Assembly: GCF_000733125.1 (NCBI RefSeq)
Contig: NZ_JPHU01000006.1
Span: 1 to 64,000, forward strand
DNA from: Parvularcula oceani
Lineage (GTDB): Bacteria > Pseudomonadota > Alphaproteobacteria > Caulobacterales > Parvularculaceae
DNA length: 64,000 bases
Direction of reading: 5' to 3'
Within the stretch, counting starts at the first letter, position 1. Each line of letters starts with the position of its first letter. This document shows, in pieces, positions 23,658 to 32,614 of this stretch. The translations under genes were made by a program, and so were the position numbers. The notes under the pieces were generated by a model that saw only the letters and a program-made list of their open reading frames with translations, searched no databases and was not told the DNA's origin.

Positions 23658-25406
23658 TCAGGCCGGCTGGGGCGCGGACCCCGCAGGCGCGGCCTTGCCG
23701 TCGGACGCGGCCGCCGCGAGGCGCAGCGCGTCGAGGCGGCTGGCGGTGCGGTAGCCCTGCTGGAAGTCCGCATCCGCGCCCAGAGCCGACAGCTTTTCCG
23801 CCACGGCCTCGGGCACGTTGCAGGCGAAGATCGCCTTGCCCTGGTCCTTGGCGTCCTGCGCGATCGACTGGATCGCCCGGGCGGCCGACACGTCGACCTG
23901 AAGCTTCTTGGCGAAGTCGAGGACGAGCGCCGAGCGGTCGCGGGCCTGATCGCGGACCTTGTGGCTGAGATCGGCCGCGGCGCCGAAGCTGAGCGGGCCG
24001 TTGAACTCGAAGAGCTGGATGTGGCCCTTCGCGTTTTTCAGGATCGCTTCCTCCTCGGGGCCGAGCGGCGTGACGACTTCCTCGCCGAAGCCTTCGAGCT
24101 GCTGGTCGGCGATGGTCTTCACGAAGGCCAGCGCCGCCAGGAACACGCCGATGCCGACAGCCGTGATGAGGTCGACGAAGACGGTCACGAGAAGCACGAC
24201 GGCCATCAGGACGAGGTCCCAGCGCGGACCCTTATGCGCCCGGGTGATGTAGGCGACGTCGATGATGTCCCAGCCCACCTTGACCAGGATGCCGGCCAGC
24301 ACGGCGTGCGGGATCAGCGCGGCGAGGCCCGAGGCCACGAGGACGACGCTCAGCAGGAGGAGGCCGGCGATCATGCCCGACAGGCGGGTGACGCCGCCGG
24401 TCTTGATGTTGACCATGGTCCGCATGGTCGCCCCGGCCCCGGGGATGGCGCCGAACAGGCCGGCAATGCCGTTGCCGATGCCCTGTCCGATCAGCTCCTG
24501 GTCGGATTTGTGCCGCGTCCGGGTGGCATTGTCGGCGACGAGGCTGGTCAGAAGGCTGTCGATCGCGCCGAGCACGGCGAGAACGATCGCCGCTTCGACG
24601 ACGAGGAAGGTGGTGGCGCCGCCGAGCGAGCCGAGATCGGGCAGGACGAAGGCGGGAAGCGCCGCCAGGCCGCCGCCGAAGCCTTCGGGCAGGTCCTGCT
24701 CGAGGATCGGCACGTCGAGGAAGAGGCCGAGGATCGTGCCGATGATCAGCGCGGCGAGCGCGCCGGGCAGGTATTTGCCGATCTTGGGCGGCCAGAAGAA
24801 CACGATGGCGAGCGTGAGCAGGCCGAGCGCGAGCGCGGCGAGATTGGGGCTCGCAATGGCGCCGGGAATGGCCTCGATCGCGGCGATGGTTCCGCCGCCG
24901 GCAGGCTCCGAGCCGAACAGGCGGCTGAACTGCAAGAGGATGATGATGACCCCGATGCCCGACATGAAGCCGGAGATCACCGGGTAGGGGACGAGCCGGA
25001 TCGTGTTGCCGAGCCGGAAGACCCCCATGAGGATCTGGATGATCCCCGCGAGGACGACGGCGAGGAAGACGAGACCCGCGACCTCGCCGAAGCTGGCCGC
25101 GCCGAGTTCGGCCTGAACGCCGCCCACGAGGCCCGCGAAGACGACGACCATCGGACCGGTCGGCCCGGTGATCTGCGTCTGCGTCCCGCCGAAGAGCGCG
25201 GCGAAGAAGCCCGTGATGATCGCGCCCCAGAGGCCCGCGACGGGTCCCGCGCCCGATGCCTCGCCGAAGGCGAGGGCGAGGGGCAGGGCCACGATGCCGG
25301 CGGTCACGCCGCCATAGATGTCACCGCGGAGATGGCTGAAGTCGAAATAGCCCGAAGGCTTCTTGGGCAGAGTGCCCGCCTCCGCGCCCGTCGTGGTATT
25401 GGTCAT
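23658..25406 (-). CDS. SulP/SLC26-family anion transporter with C-terminal STAS domain
   Basis: 582 residues. About twelve membrane segments (residues ~25-440) begin with LRGDIYGGVTAGIVALPLALAFGEASG, the SulP signature, and include GLVGGVQAELG and VISGFMSGIGVIIIL. A cytosolic STAS domain (about 465-560) ends the protein, with ALVLDFAKKLQVD in place of the usual phospho-site loop. Together with the adjacent beta-carbonic anhydrase gene, bicarbonate/sodium uptake is the likely role, as in BicA-type transporters. It lies 46 bp downstream of the carbonic anhydrase gene. Confidence 0.9.
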   Translation of the reverse strand: MTNTTTGAEAGTLPKKPSGYFDFSHLRGDIYGGVTAGIVALPLALAFGEASGAGPVAGLWGAIITGFFAALFGGTQTQITGPTGPMVVVFAGLVGGVQAELGAASFGEVAGLVFLAVVLAGIIQILMGVFRLGNTIRLVPYPVISGFMSGIGVIIILLQFSRLFGSEPAGGGTIAAIEAIPGAIASPNLAALALGLLTLAIVFFWPPKIGKYLPGALAALIIGTILGLFLDVPILEQDLPEGFGGGLAALPAFVLPDLGSLGGATTFLVVEAAIVLAVLGAIDSLLTSLVADNATRTRHKSDQELIGQGIGNGIAGLFGAIPGAGATMRTMVNIKTGGVTRLSGMIAGLLLLSVVLVASGLAALIPHAVLAGILVKVGWDIIDVAYITRAHKGPRWDLVLMAVVLLVTVFVDLITAVGIGVFLAALAFVKTIADQQLEGFGEEVVTPLGPEEEAILKNAKGHIQLFEFNGPLSFGAAADLSHKVRDQARDRSALVLDFAKKLQVDVSAARAIQSIAQDAKDQGKAIFACNVPEAVAEKLSALGADADFQQGYRTASRLDALRLAAAASDGKAAPAGSAPQPA

Positions 25407-25452
25407 GTTGTCGGTCCCATTCGGTCTCGTCTCTTCGATGGCGCCCGGTGGC

Positions 25453-26124
25453 TCAGTGGTCCTGCGCGGTCACCTGCGCGGCATGGGCGGCGACCTCTTC
25501 GCGGTAGCGCTCGGAGACGGGCTTGAAGCGGCCCTCGTCCTCGTCCCAGGCATGAACCTCGCCGGACTTGATGTCGTAGACCCAGCCATGGAGCTGGACG
25601 CTTCCGGCGGCGAGGGCAGCGGCGACATAAGGATGCGTCTTCAGGTGGGTGAGCTGGAGGAGAACGTTCTGCTCGATCAGCATCGCCATCTTGTCGTCAT
25701 CGGACAGCTTGTCGCCCTGGCCTGCAACGACCTGCACGGCGGCGCGGGAATAGCCGATCCACTCGCGGACATGGGGCAGGGCGTCGAGACCTTCGGGGTT
25801 CATCGCGCCCTTCATCGCGCCGCACTGCGTGTGGCCGCAGACGACGATGTGCTTCACGCCGAGGGCACCGACGGCGAATTCGATCGAGGCGGTGGTGCCG
25901 CCGGTATGGGTGGTGTGGGGCGGCACGATATTGCCGGCATTCCGGATGATGAAGAGCTCGCCGGGATCGGTCGAGGTCATCAGGTTCGGGCTGATCCGGC
26001 TGTCCGAACAGGTGATGAAGAGCGCTTCAGGGTTCTGGCCCGTCGAGAGCTTGTCGAAGAGCTCCTTGCGTTTCGGGAAGGCCTCTTCCTGGAACTTGAC
26101 GACGCCGGCGGCGATCTTGGGCAT
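25453..26124 (-). CDS. Beta-class carbonic anhydrase
   Basis: 223 residues interconverting CO2 and bicarbonate. Zn ligands are Cys39 (CSDSR), His98 and Cys101 (HTQCGAMKG); Asp41 and Arg43 form the catalytic dyad. RNAGNIVPP confirms the family. ATG 26124 has GAGGAG with a 6-nt spacer; a longer frame up to 26169 lies inside the ArsR 3' end. It is between an ArsR-type regulator and the SulP transporter on the same strand, so a CO2/bicarbonate unit is likely. Confidence 0.93.
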   Translation of the reverse strand: MPKIAAGVVKFQEEAFPKRKELFDKLSTGQNPEALFITCSDSRISPNLMTSTDPGELFIIRNAGNIVPPHTTHTGGTTASIEFAVGALGVKHIVVCGHTQCGAMKGAMNPEGLDALPHVREWIGYSRAAVQVVAGQGDKLSDDDKMAMLIEQNVLLQLTHLKTHPYVAAALAAGSVQLHGWVYDIKSGEVHAWDEDEGRFKPVSERYREEVAAHAAQVTAQDH

Positions 26125-26165
26125 GGGGAACTCCTCGTTCGTGGTTGATATCGGGAGGGGCGGGG

Positions 26166-26510
26166 TCACACGCCGAGCCAGGCGGCGAGGGCGGCGTGAA
26201 CGATCTGCGGGTCGATGGGGACGCGGCCTTCGACGAAATGCGCGGCGCTGGCGACCCAGTCGGCGAAGCCCGGTTCGGTCAGCTGGTAGAGATGCTGGCG
26301 CCCCTCGCGCCGCTCCTCGACGAGGCGATGCGCCCGCAGCTGGGCGAGGTGCTGGCTGACCCGCGCGGCCGGAAGCTCCAGCCGCTCGGCGAGATCACCG
26401 ACAGAGCGCTCTCCGGCCCGCAGCTCCTCAATCAGCCGGACGCGGTCCGGATGGGAGAGCTGCTTGAAGATGTCGGCGAGTTCCCTCGCGACGATGCTGC
26501 CTGCGGACAT
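26166..26510 (-). CDS. ArsR-family transcriptional regulator without cysteines
   Basis: 114 residues, winged helix-turn-helix. FKQLSHPDRVRLIEELR starts the domain; the recognition helix is ELPAARVSQHLAQLRAHRLV and the wing is ERREGRQHLYQL. There is no cysteine at all, so the classic metal-thiolate sensing site is missing. It precedes the carbonic anhydrase gene by 41 bp and likely controls the anhydrase/SulP pair. The start ATG 26510 fits the domain length. Confidence 0.85.
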   Translation of the reverse strand: MSAGSIVARELADIFKQLSHPDRVRLIEELRAGERSVGDLAERLELPAARVSQHLAQLRAHRLVEERREGRQHLYQLTEPGFADWVASAAHFVEGRVPIDPQIVHAALAAWLGV

Positions 26511-26601
26511 GGCTCCCTCGGTCTGCCAACGCGCATATCTGCGAAGACTTGCAGATGATAATGGACATTTTGCCGCAGGTTCCTGCTGCTGCCGGCGGGA
26601 A

Positions 26602-27840
26602 CTATTCCGCGGGCGAGGCCTCCCGCAGCTCGGCGCCGCTGCGTGCGAGGCGGGCGAGGACGAGGCGGGTCGTGATCACGAGGACGATGCAGGCGCCCGC
26701 GCACCAGACCGCCATCGCATAGAGCTGCGTCTCATAGGGCACGCCCCGGTCGAGGAGCGGGCCGACGAGGGCCGGGCCGATGGCCGTGGCGACGACCATG
26801 CCCGAAGAGACGAGGCTGCGCACGCCGCCCAAGTAGCCGGTGCCGTAGACCTCGGGCCAGAGCGCGCCGAACAGCGTCGCCGACAGCCCGTAGGAAACGC
26901 CGAGCAGCGCCATGAAGGCGAAGACGCCCGCGGGGCTCGCGCTGACCGCGACCGTGATGCAGGCCGCCGCGAGCGGCAGGAGGAAGAAGGGCAGGACCCT
27001 GACCGCGCCGAAGCGGTCGACGAGCTGGCCGCAGATCAGCGCGAAGATGACGGTGAGGAGCGCCTTGACCGGAAAGGCCGCCGCGAAAATCGCCTCGTCG
27101 AAGCCCCGAAGATGCGCCAGCGTATCGAGATAGAAGAAGATGGTCGTCCCGATGAAGGGCGGCGCGAGGACGCCCGTCAGCAGGAGATAGAAGAGCGGGT
27201 CGCGCAGGACCTCTTTCTGCGTCCAGTCGCGCACGTCAGAGACCGGCGCCTCGGCCTCGCCCTTGGGCGCGCGGTCCTTGCGCAGCAGGCCGACGATCAG
27301 GGGCAGGGCGAGGGCGAGGAGCACGGCTGAGCCGATCCAGATGCCCCTGAAGCCGAACCACGCGGCGAGGGCCACGCTGAGCGCGGGCAGGATCGCCTCG
27401 CCGCCCTGATAGCCGAGGACGACGATCGACATCGCCTTGCCCCTGCGCGCGGCGAACCAGCGCCCGGTCTCGACCAGCGCGATATGCGACATCATCCCCT
27501 GGCCGAGGAGGCGCAGGAGGTAGAGCGCGATGAGCAGGATCAGCACGGACGGCGCGAAGGCGAGAAGGAGGCAGGCCGCCGCCAGCCCCGGCATGACGAA
27601 CAGCGCCACGCGCCAGCCGGGTGCCACATCCAGCACGCGCCCGAGGAATGGCAGGGTCAGCGCGCTGGCGATGGTGGCGAGGCCGTAGAGCGCGCCGAAC
27701 TCGCCATCCGATAAAGAAAAGGCCGTGCGGATATCCGTATTGGACAGCCCGATGAAGAAGGTCTGTCCGAAGGACGAGAACATCGTCAGCAGGAAGCCGC
27801 CCGCGAGCCAGCGGGCATTGTCGCGCAGGAAGGTCAGCAT
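26602..27840 (-). CDS. Major facilitator superfamily transporter
   Basis: About 412 residues with 12 hydrophobic segments. SNTDIRTAFSLSDGEFGALYGLAT and a GRVLD motif-A-like loop after helix 2 place it in the MFS. A central charged loop (LRKDRAPKGEAEAPVSD, about residue 195) divides two six-helix halves. The substrate is not predictable; the family resembles oxalate/formate or cyanate-type MFS antiporters. ATG 27840 is preferred over GTG 27849 because GCAGG lies 8 nt before it. It follows topA by 63 bp on the same strand. Confidence 0.8.
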   Translation of the reverse strand: MLTFLRDNARWLAGGFLLTMFSSFGQTFFIGLSNTDIRTAFSLSDGEFGALYGLATIASALTLPFLGRVLDVAPGWRVALFVMPGLAAACLLLAFAPSVLILLIALYLLRLLGQGMMSHIALVETGRWFAARRGKAMSIVVLGYQGGEAILPALSVALAAWFGFRGIWIGSAVLLALALPLIVGLLRKDRAPKGEAEAPVSDVRDWTQKEVLRDPLFYLLLTGVLAPPFIGTTIFFYLDTLAHLRGFDEAIFAAAFPVKALLTVIFALICGQLVDRFGAVRVLPFFLLPLAAACITVAVSASPAGVFAFMALLGVSYGLSATLFGALWPEVYGTGYLGGVRSLVSSGMVVATAIGPALVGPLLDRGVPYETQLYAMAVWCAGACIVLVITTRLVLARLARSGAELREASPAE

Positions 27841-27903
27841 GGCCAGCACCTGCGCCTTTTGCTGCGACGCAACAAGGGGCGCGGGTGCGGGCGCGCGAGA
27901 GTG

Positions 27904-30567
27904 TTACTCGGCGGCGGTCTCCGAGCCCGCCCCCTTGGCAGCCGTCTTCTTTGTCGCGGTCTTCTTGGCCGCGGTCTTGGTGGCCTTCTTCTTGGTGGCC
28001 TTCTTCTTGGTCGTCTTCTTCTTGGTGGCCTTCTTCGCCTTCTTGGCGGGGGCCTTGGCCTCGCGCTCGCGGATCAGCTCCACGGCCTGTTCAAGCGTCA
28101 CGTCCTCGGGCTTGGTGCCCTTGGGGATCGTGGCATTGGTCTTCTGGTGCTTCACGTAAGGCCCGTAGCGGCCGTCGAGGACATTGACGGGCTCGCCCGT
28201 CTCGGGATGGGCGCCGAGTTCCTTGAGCGGCTTGGCCGCCGCGCGCCCCCGCCCGCGCGGATTGTTCTTCTTGTCCTCGAGCACGGCGACGGCGCGGTTG
28301 AGGCCGATCTCGAAGACGTCGTCGACGCTTTCCAGATTGGCGTAGAGCTTGCCGTGCTTCACGAAGGGCCCGTAGCGGCCGATGCCGGCCTCGATCGTCT
28401 CGCCGTCCTCGGGGTGCGGGCCGACATCGCGCGGCAGGTCGAGAAGCATCATCGCCTTGTCGAAGTCGAGCGTGGCGACTTCCCAGCCCTTGGGGATCGA
28501 GGCGCGCTTGGGCTTCTCCTTGGTCTCGGGATCGGGCTCGCCGAGCTGGACATAGGGGCCGAAGCGGCCGTTCTTCAGGCTGACTTCGAGCGAGGTGTTG
28601 GGGTCGACGCCGAGCACCCGGTCGCCTTCCTCCAGCGCCTCCTTCTCGGATTGGCCGAGCTGACGGGTGTAGTTGCACTCAGGATAGCGCGTGCAGCCGA
28701 TGAAGGCGCCATAGCGGCTCATCTTCAGGCTGAGCTGGCCTTCGTGGCAGGTCGGGCATTCGCGCGGATCGCTGCCATCGCCCCTGTCGGGGAAGATGTG
28801 AGGGCCGAGCGCCTCGTTCAGCGCATCGAGGACTTCCGTGATCCGAAGGCCCGTCATCCCCTCGACCTGAGCGTGGAACTCCTCCCAGAACCGGGCGAGG
28901 AAGGTCCGCCATTCGACATCGCCGTTCGAGATCTCGTCGAGCGTCTCCTCCATCCGCGCGGTGAAGTCATAGGCGACGTAGCGGCCGAAGAAGTTCTCGA
29001 GGAACGCCGTGACGATCCGGCCCTTGTCGCCCGGAATGAAGCGCTTGCCGTCCATCTCGACATAGGCGCGGTCCTGAAGCGTCGAGATGATCGACGCATA
29101 GGTCGAGGGGCGGCCGATGCCGAGTTCCTCGAGGCGCTTGACGAGGCTCGCCTCGGTGAAGCGGGGCGGGGGCTGAGTGAAGTGCTGCTCGGGCTTGGCG
29201 TCGCGGACGTCGGCATTATCGTTCGCGGTGACCTTGGGCAGGCGCGCGCTGTCGGCGAAGTGGCCGTCCTCTTCCTTGTCGTCGCGGCCCTCCTCATAGA
29301 CCTTGAGGAAGCCGTCGAAGGTGACGACCGAGCCGGTCGCGCGCAGCGCCGTCTTCTCGTCCGAGGACACGACGTCGATCGTCGTCTGTTCGAGGCGCGC
29401 GCTTTCCATCTGGCAGGCGACCGAGCGCTTCCAGATCAGGTCGTAGAGCTTGTACTGATCGCCATCGAGCGATTTCAGGTCGTCAGGATGCCGATGAAAG
29501 CCCGTGGGGCGGATACATTCGTGCGCCTCCTGAGCGTTCTTCTGCTTGGACTTGTACATGCGCGGCGAGGAGGGGACATAGGTGTCGCCGTAGAGCTTCT
29601 TCACCTCGTCGCGGCAGGCCATGACGGCCTCGGGCGCCATGTCGATGCCGTCGGTCCGCATATAGGTGATGAGGCCCGTCGTCTCCCCGCCGATATTGAT
29701 GCCCTCATAGAGGCGCTGGGCGGCCTGCATCGTCCGCTTGGCCGAGAAGCCGAGCTTGCGGGACGCTTCTTGCTGCAAGGTGGAGGTCGTGAAGGGGGCG
29801 GAAGGGTTGCGCTTGGTCGGCTTGGCCTCGACGCTCCCGATGCGGAAGGTCCCGGCCTCGACGGCGGCCTTGGCGCGGGCGCCGTCCGCCTCGGTCGTCA
29901 GCGAGAACTTCTGGAGCTTCTCGCCGTCCAGGCGCACGAGCCGCGCGCGGAACGGGCCGCTGCCGGCATTCACCTCGGCGTCGAGCGTCCAGTATTCCTC
30001 GGCCTTGAACTTCTCGATCTCGAGCTCGCGCTCGCAGATGATGCGCAGGGCGACGGACTGGACCCGGCCGGCCGAACGCGCGCCCGGCAGCTTGCGCCAC
30101 AGGACCGGCGACAGCGTAAAGCCGACGAGATAGTCGAGCGCGCGGCGAGCGAGATAGGCGTCAACGAGGTCCTGATCGACCCGGCGGGGATTGTTCATCG
30201 CCTCCTGCACGGCCGATTTCGTGATGGCGTTGAAGGCGACCCGGTCGACCGGCTTGTCCTTGAGGACCTTCTTGTTCTGCAGGACCTCGAGAAGGTGCCA
30301 TGAGATCGCTTCGCCCTCGCGATCGGGGTCGGTGGCGAGGACCACGCGGTCGGCGCGCCTGACCGCGTCGACGATGGCGGAGACCTGCTTCTTCGACTTG
30401 GCGTCGCTTTCCCAGATCATGGCGAAGTCGTCGTCCGGGTTCACCGAGCCGTCCTTGGACGGAAGGTCCCTGATGTGACCATAGCTCGCCAGGACTTCGT
30501 AGTCCTTGCCCAGATACTTGTTGATTGTCTTGGCCTTGGAGGGCGATTCGACGATGACGACCTGCAT
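27904..30567 (-). CDS. topA: DNA topoisomerase I
   Basis: 887-residue type IA enzyme relaxing negative supercoils. TOPRIM comes first (VIVESPSKAKTINKYLG, then ATDPDREGEAISWHL). The catalytic Tyr is in ITYMRTDGID, and a four-Cys zinc finger (CPTC...GCTRYPEC) is followed by several RYGPFVKHG-type repeats. The C-terminus is a Lys/Ala tail of about 45 residues, common in alphaproteobacterial TopA and probably RNA- or DNA-binding. The ATG 30567 matches the usual MQVVIVESPSKAKT beginning; the upstream frame extension is spurious. Confidence 0.95.
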   Translation of the reverse strand: MQVVIVESPSKAKTINKYLGKDYEVLASYGHIRDLPSKDGSVNPDDDFAMIWESDAKSKKQVSAIVDAVRRADRVVLATDPDREGEAISWHLLEVLQNKKVLKDKPVDRVAFNAITKSAVQEAMNNPRRVDQDLVDAYLARRALDYLVGFTLSPVLWRKLPGARSAGRVQSVALRIICERELEIEKFKAEEYWTLDAEVNAGSGPFRARLVRLDGEKLQKFSLTTEADGARAKAAVEAGTFRIGSVEAKPTKRNPSAPFTTSTLQQEASRKLGFSAKRTMQAAQRLYEGINIGGETTGLITYMRTDGIDMAPEAVMACRDEVKKLYGDTYVPSSPRMYKSKQKNAQEAHECIRPTGFHRHPDDLKSLDGDQYKLYDLIWKRSVACQMESARLEQTTIDVVSSDEKTALRATGSVVTFDGFLKVYEEGRDDKEEDGHFADSARLPKVTANDNADVRDAKPEQHFTQPPPRFTEASLVKRLEELGIGRPSTYASIISTLQDRAYVEMDGKRFIPGDKGRIVTAFLENFFGRYVAYDFTARMEETLDEISNGDVEWRTFLARFWEEFHAQVEGMTGLRITEVLDALNEALGPHIFPDRGDGSDPRECPTCHEGQLSLKMSRYGAFIGCTRYPECNYTRQLGQSEKEALEEGDRVLGVDPNTSLEVSLKNGRFGPYVQLGEPDPETKEKPKRASIPKGWEVATLDFDKAMMLLDLPRDVGPHPEDGETIEAGIGRYGPFVKHGKLYANLESVDDVFEIGLNRAVAVLEDKKNNPRGRGRAAAKPLKELGAHPETGEPVNVLDGRYGPYVKHQKTNATIPKGTKPEDVTLEQAVELIREREAKAPAKKAKKATKKKTTKKKATKKKATKTAAKKTATKKTAAKGAGSETAAE

Positions 30568-30732
30568 AGGGCGGGGTCTCTCCGAGCATGTGCGGGCGCG
30601 GAAACTGGGGAGGGGGCGAGGGCCTGTCAACTCCGTGCGATATCTTCGAGCTTTCTCTCTTTTTGGTTGCAGGTTAAAAACGCATCACGTACAGGTTGCT
30701 CCCGTCGGCGAAAAGACAACTGGGAGCGTTCC

Positions 30733-30975
30733 ATGCTGCAATCCGCCTACGAGACCTCCGGACAGGACCAGGACGAAGACAGGGCTGCCGTGGACGAGCG
30801 GGGCTGTCGTCACGACAGGTCGGCGGAGCAGGCCCTTCAGAAGCTGCACCTCCGGGAGATCGCTTCCGCGCTGGTCCGGCTCGAAGCGTTTACGCGCATT
30901 CAGGGCTTCGAGGATCTCGCCTCCCGGATCGACGCGGCCGTGGATGAGGCGGACCGGATGCTGACGGCGCGCTAG
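30733..30975 (+). CDS. Small acidic hypothetical protein
   Basis: 80 residues, cytosolic and rich in Asp, Glu and Arg, with a predicted helix-turn-helix-like hairpin over residues 35-78 (ALQKLHLREIASALVRLEAF...DLASRIDAAVDEAD). I do not recognise a family. The ATG has GGGAG with a 6-nt spacer. The upstream 165-bp gap to topA is AT-rich and could hold its promoter. Its TAG stop overlaps the xerC TAG stop within CTAG. Confidence 0.55.
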   Translation: MLQSAYETSGQDQDEDRAAVDERGCRHDRSAEQALQKLHLREIASALVRLEAFTRIQGFEDLASRIDAAVDEADRMLTAR

Positions 30976-31919
30976 CCCCTGCGCCGCGCGCGCGGATGCG
31001 CCTCGGCATGAACGGCGAGAAGGCGGCCTGCATCGACCTCGGTATAACGCTGCGTGCTGGCCAGCGATGCGTGGCCCAGAAGGTCCTGGATCACGCGGAG
31101 GTCCGCCCCCGCGCTCAGGAGGTGGGTGGCGAAGGCGTGCCGCAGGGCATGGGGGGTCGCGCTCTCGGGCAGGCCGAGCAGGGGGCGCAGGCGGCGCATG
31201 CTGCGCTGGGCGACGGCGGCGGAGAGGCGTCCGCCGCGCGCGCCGACGAAGAGCGGCGCGGGATCTAAGCGGCCCCGGAAGAGGCGCGCCTGCGGATCGG
31301 CCGCGAGAGCGGTTTCATAGGATGACAGCGCTTCGCGCACAGGGGCGAGCAGCGGCAGGTCCCGGTGCTTGCCGCCCTTGCCGAGCACGCGGAGGACCGC
31401 GCCCTCCGCCGCGCCCGCATCGAGCGCCAGCGCCTCCCCTATCCGCAGGCCGGCGCCGTAGAGCAGCGTGAACAGGGCCGCATCGCGCGCTCCGATCCAT
31501 ATCGGCACCCCCTCCCGCGCGAGGGTCTCGATCCGCGTCAGCGTCAGGGCGTCGGTGTGGCTGACCGGACGCGGCAGGCGCTTGGGCGGTTTCGGCGTGC
31601 GAAGGGCGGCCAGCGGTTCGAGCGGCAGGCCGACCCGCCGATTGAGATAGCGGAAGAAGGTCTTGATGGCCGACAGATCCAGCCGCACGGTCGGCACCGA
31701 AACGCCGTCCCGCCGCCGGTCCGCAAGGAAGGCGCGGAAGTCGCGGGTCTCGAGCGTTTCGAGGGCCCCAAGCGAGGGCGCTTCGCCGAGATGGCGGCCG
31801 ACAAAGCCTTCGAAGCGGGAGATCGCGGCCTCGTAATTGCGAAGCGTATAGGCGCTGTAGCGCCGTTCCGCAGCGAGGCTGGAGAAGAACGCGGCGCGCA
31901 GGGCGGAATAGTCGCTCAT
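30972..31919 (-). CDS. xerC: Tyrosine recombinase XerC
   Basis: 315 residues resolving chromosome dimers at dif with XerD. A SAM-like N-terminal domain (YSAYTLRNYEAAISRFEGF) precedes the catalytic domain: Arg159 (GLRIGEAL), Lys181 (GKGGKHR), His257/Arg260 (HALRHAFATH), His283 (LGHASL) and Tyr292 (STQRYT). All catalytic residues are present. XerC versus XerD is judged from the short, Ala-rich sequence. Its TAG stop overlaps, in antisense, the TAG stop of the small upstream gene. Confidence 0.9.
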   Translation of the reverse strand: MSDYSALRAAFFSSLAAERRYSAYTLRNYEAAISRFEGFVGRHLGEAPSLGALETLETRDFRAFLADRRRDGVSVPTVRLDLSAIKTFFRYLNRRVGLPLEPLAALRTPKPPKRLPRPVSHTDALTLTRIETLAREGVPIWIGARDAALFTLLYGAGLRIGEALALDAGAAEGAVLRVLGKGGKHRDLPLLAPVREALSSYETALAADPQARLFRGRLDPAPLFVGARGGRLSAAVAQRSMRRLRPLLGLPESATPHALRHAFATHLLSAGADLRVIQDLLGHASLASTQRYTEVDAGRLLAVHAEAHPRARRRG

Positions 31920-31977
31920 CCCTCCAAGATTGGCGCCTTATGGTTTCTCCGCGCTTAATGCAGTCGCGACTAGCGGT

Positions 31978-32556
31978 TCAGCCGCCGAGCCGCGTCCGCA
32001 GGAAGGCTTCGTCCTCGGAATAGACCTCCATCGCCCGCGCGACCCGTTCCAGCGCGGTCTCGACGCGCCGGAGCGTGTCGGCGATCTCGGTATGGGTCGC
32101 GAAGGCCTCGGCCGGAGGCGGCAGGTCGAGTCCGCTCTCCGCCGTGGACAGGGGGAAGGGCGAGATGATGTAGGATGCGCCCGCGAGCTGGACCGTCAGC
32201 CGGCCAGCGCCCGCAAGGAGGAGGGGGCGGGCAGGCTCGTCCTCATCGGTCAGCAGCGTGTCGATCTTCTGGCGGGCGTCGTCGAACCGTTCCGCGAGAA
32301 GCGCTCTTTGCCCCGGATCGGTCTCGGAAGCCGCCTCGATGACGGGGCGGGCCGCCTGGCGGACGAGGCTTCCCGCCTCTTCGAGCCGCGCGAGGGCGGC
32401 GTCGAGCGCGCTCAGGGCCTGCCGGATGGGCTCTCGCGGCCCATCGCCGGCGACACCCTCCTCGCGAGCGGGATTGCGCAGGGCGCGCTGCAACCCCTCC
32501 GTCAGATCCGTGCTCTGTACCGGGGCCTGCGCCTTGCGTTTGAGCGCTGCGAACAT
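31978..32556 (-). CDS. Hypothetical helical protein
   Basis: 192 residues, Ala/Leu/Glu-rich and mostly helical, with a central EDEPARPLLLAGAGRLTVQLAGASYIISPFPLS beta segment. No signal peptide or membrane helix is seen. It lies between the xerC start and the GATase-like gene stop, all on the minus strand. I do not recognise a family. A stand-alone gene with clear coding character (start ATG 32556, dense in-frame composition) and no rival frame. Confidence 0.6.
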   Translation of the reverse strand: MFAALKRKAQAPVQSTDLTEGLQRALRNPAREEGVAGDGPREPIRQALSALDAALARLEEAGSLVRQAARPVIEAASETDPGQRALLAERFDDARQKIDTLLTDEDEPARPLLLAGAGRLTVQLAGASYIISPFPLSTAESGLDLPPPAEAFATHTEIADTLRRVETALERVARAMEVYSEDEAFLRTRLGG

Positions 32557-32614
32557 CGCACCGTCCTTCGAAAAGTTTCCCTGTCCCTTCTACGCAGAAG
32601 CAGTTGCGCGCGGC

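Noticed and set aside
27859-30303. 814-residue open frame antisense to topA
   Set aside because: Composition mirrors the GC-rich topA codons (Leu/Gly/Arg/Ala-rich), no domain is recognisable, and the minus strand carries a complete TopA.
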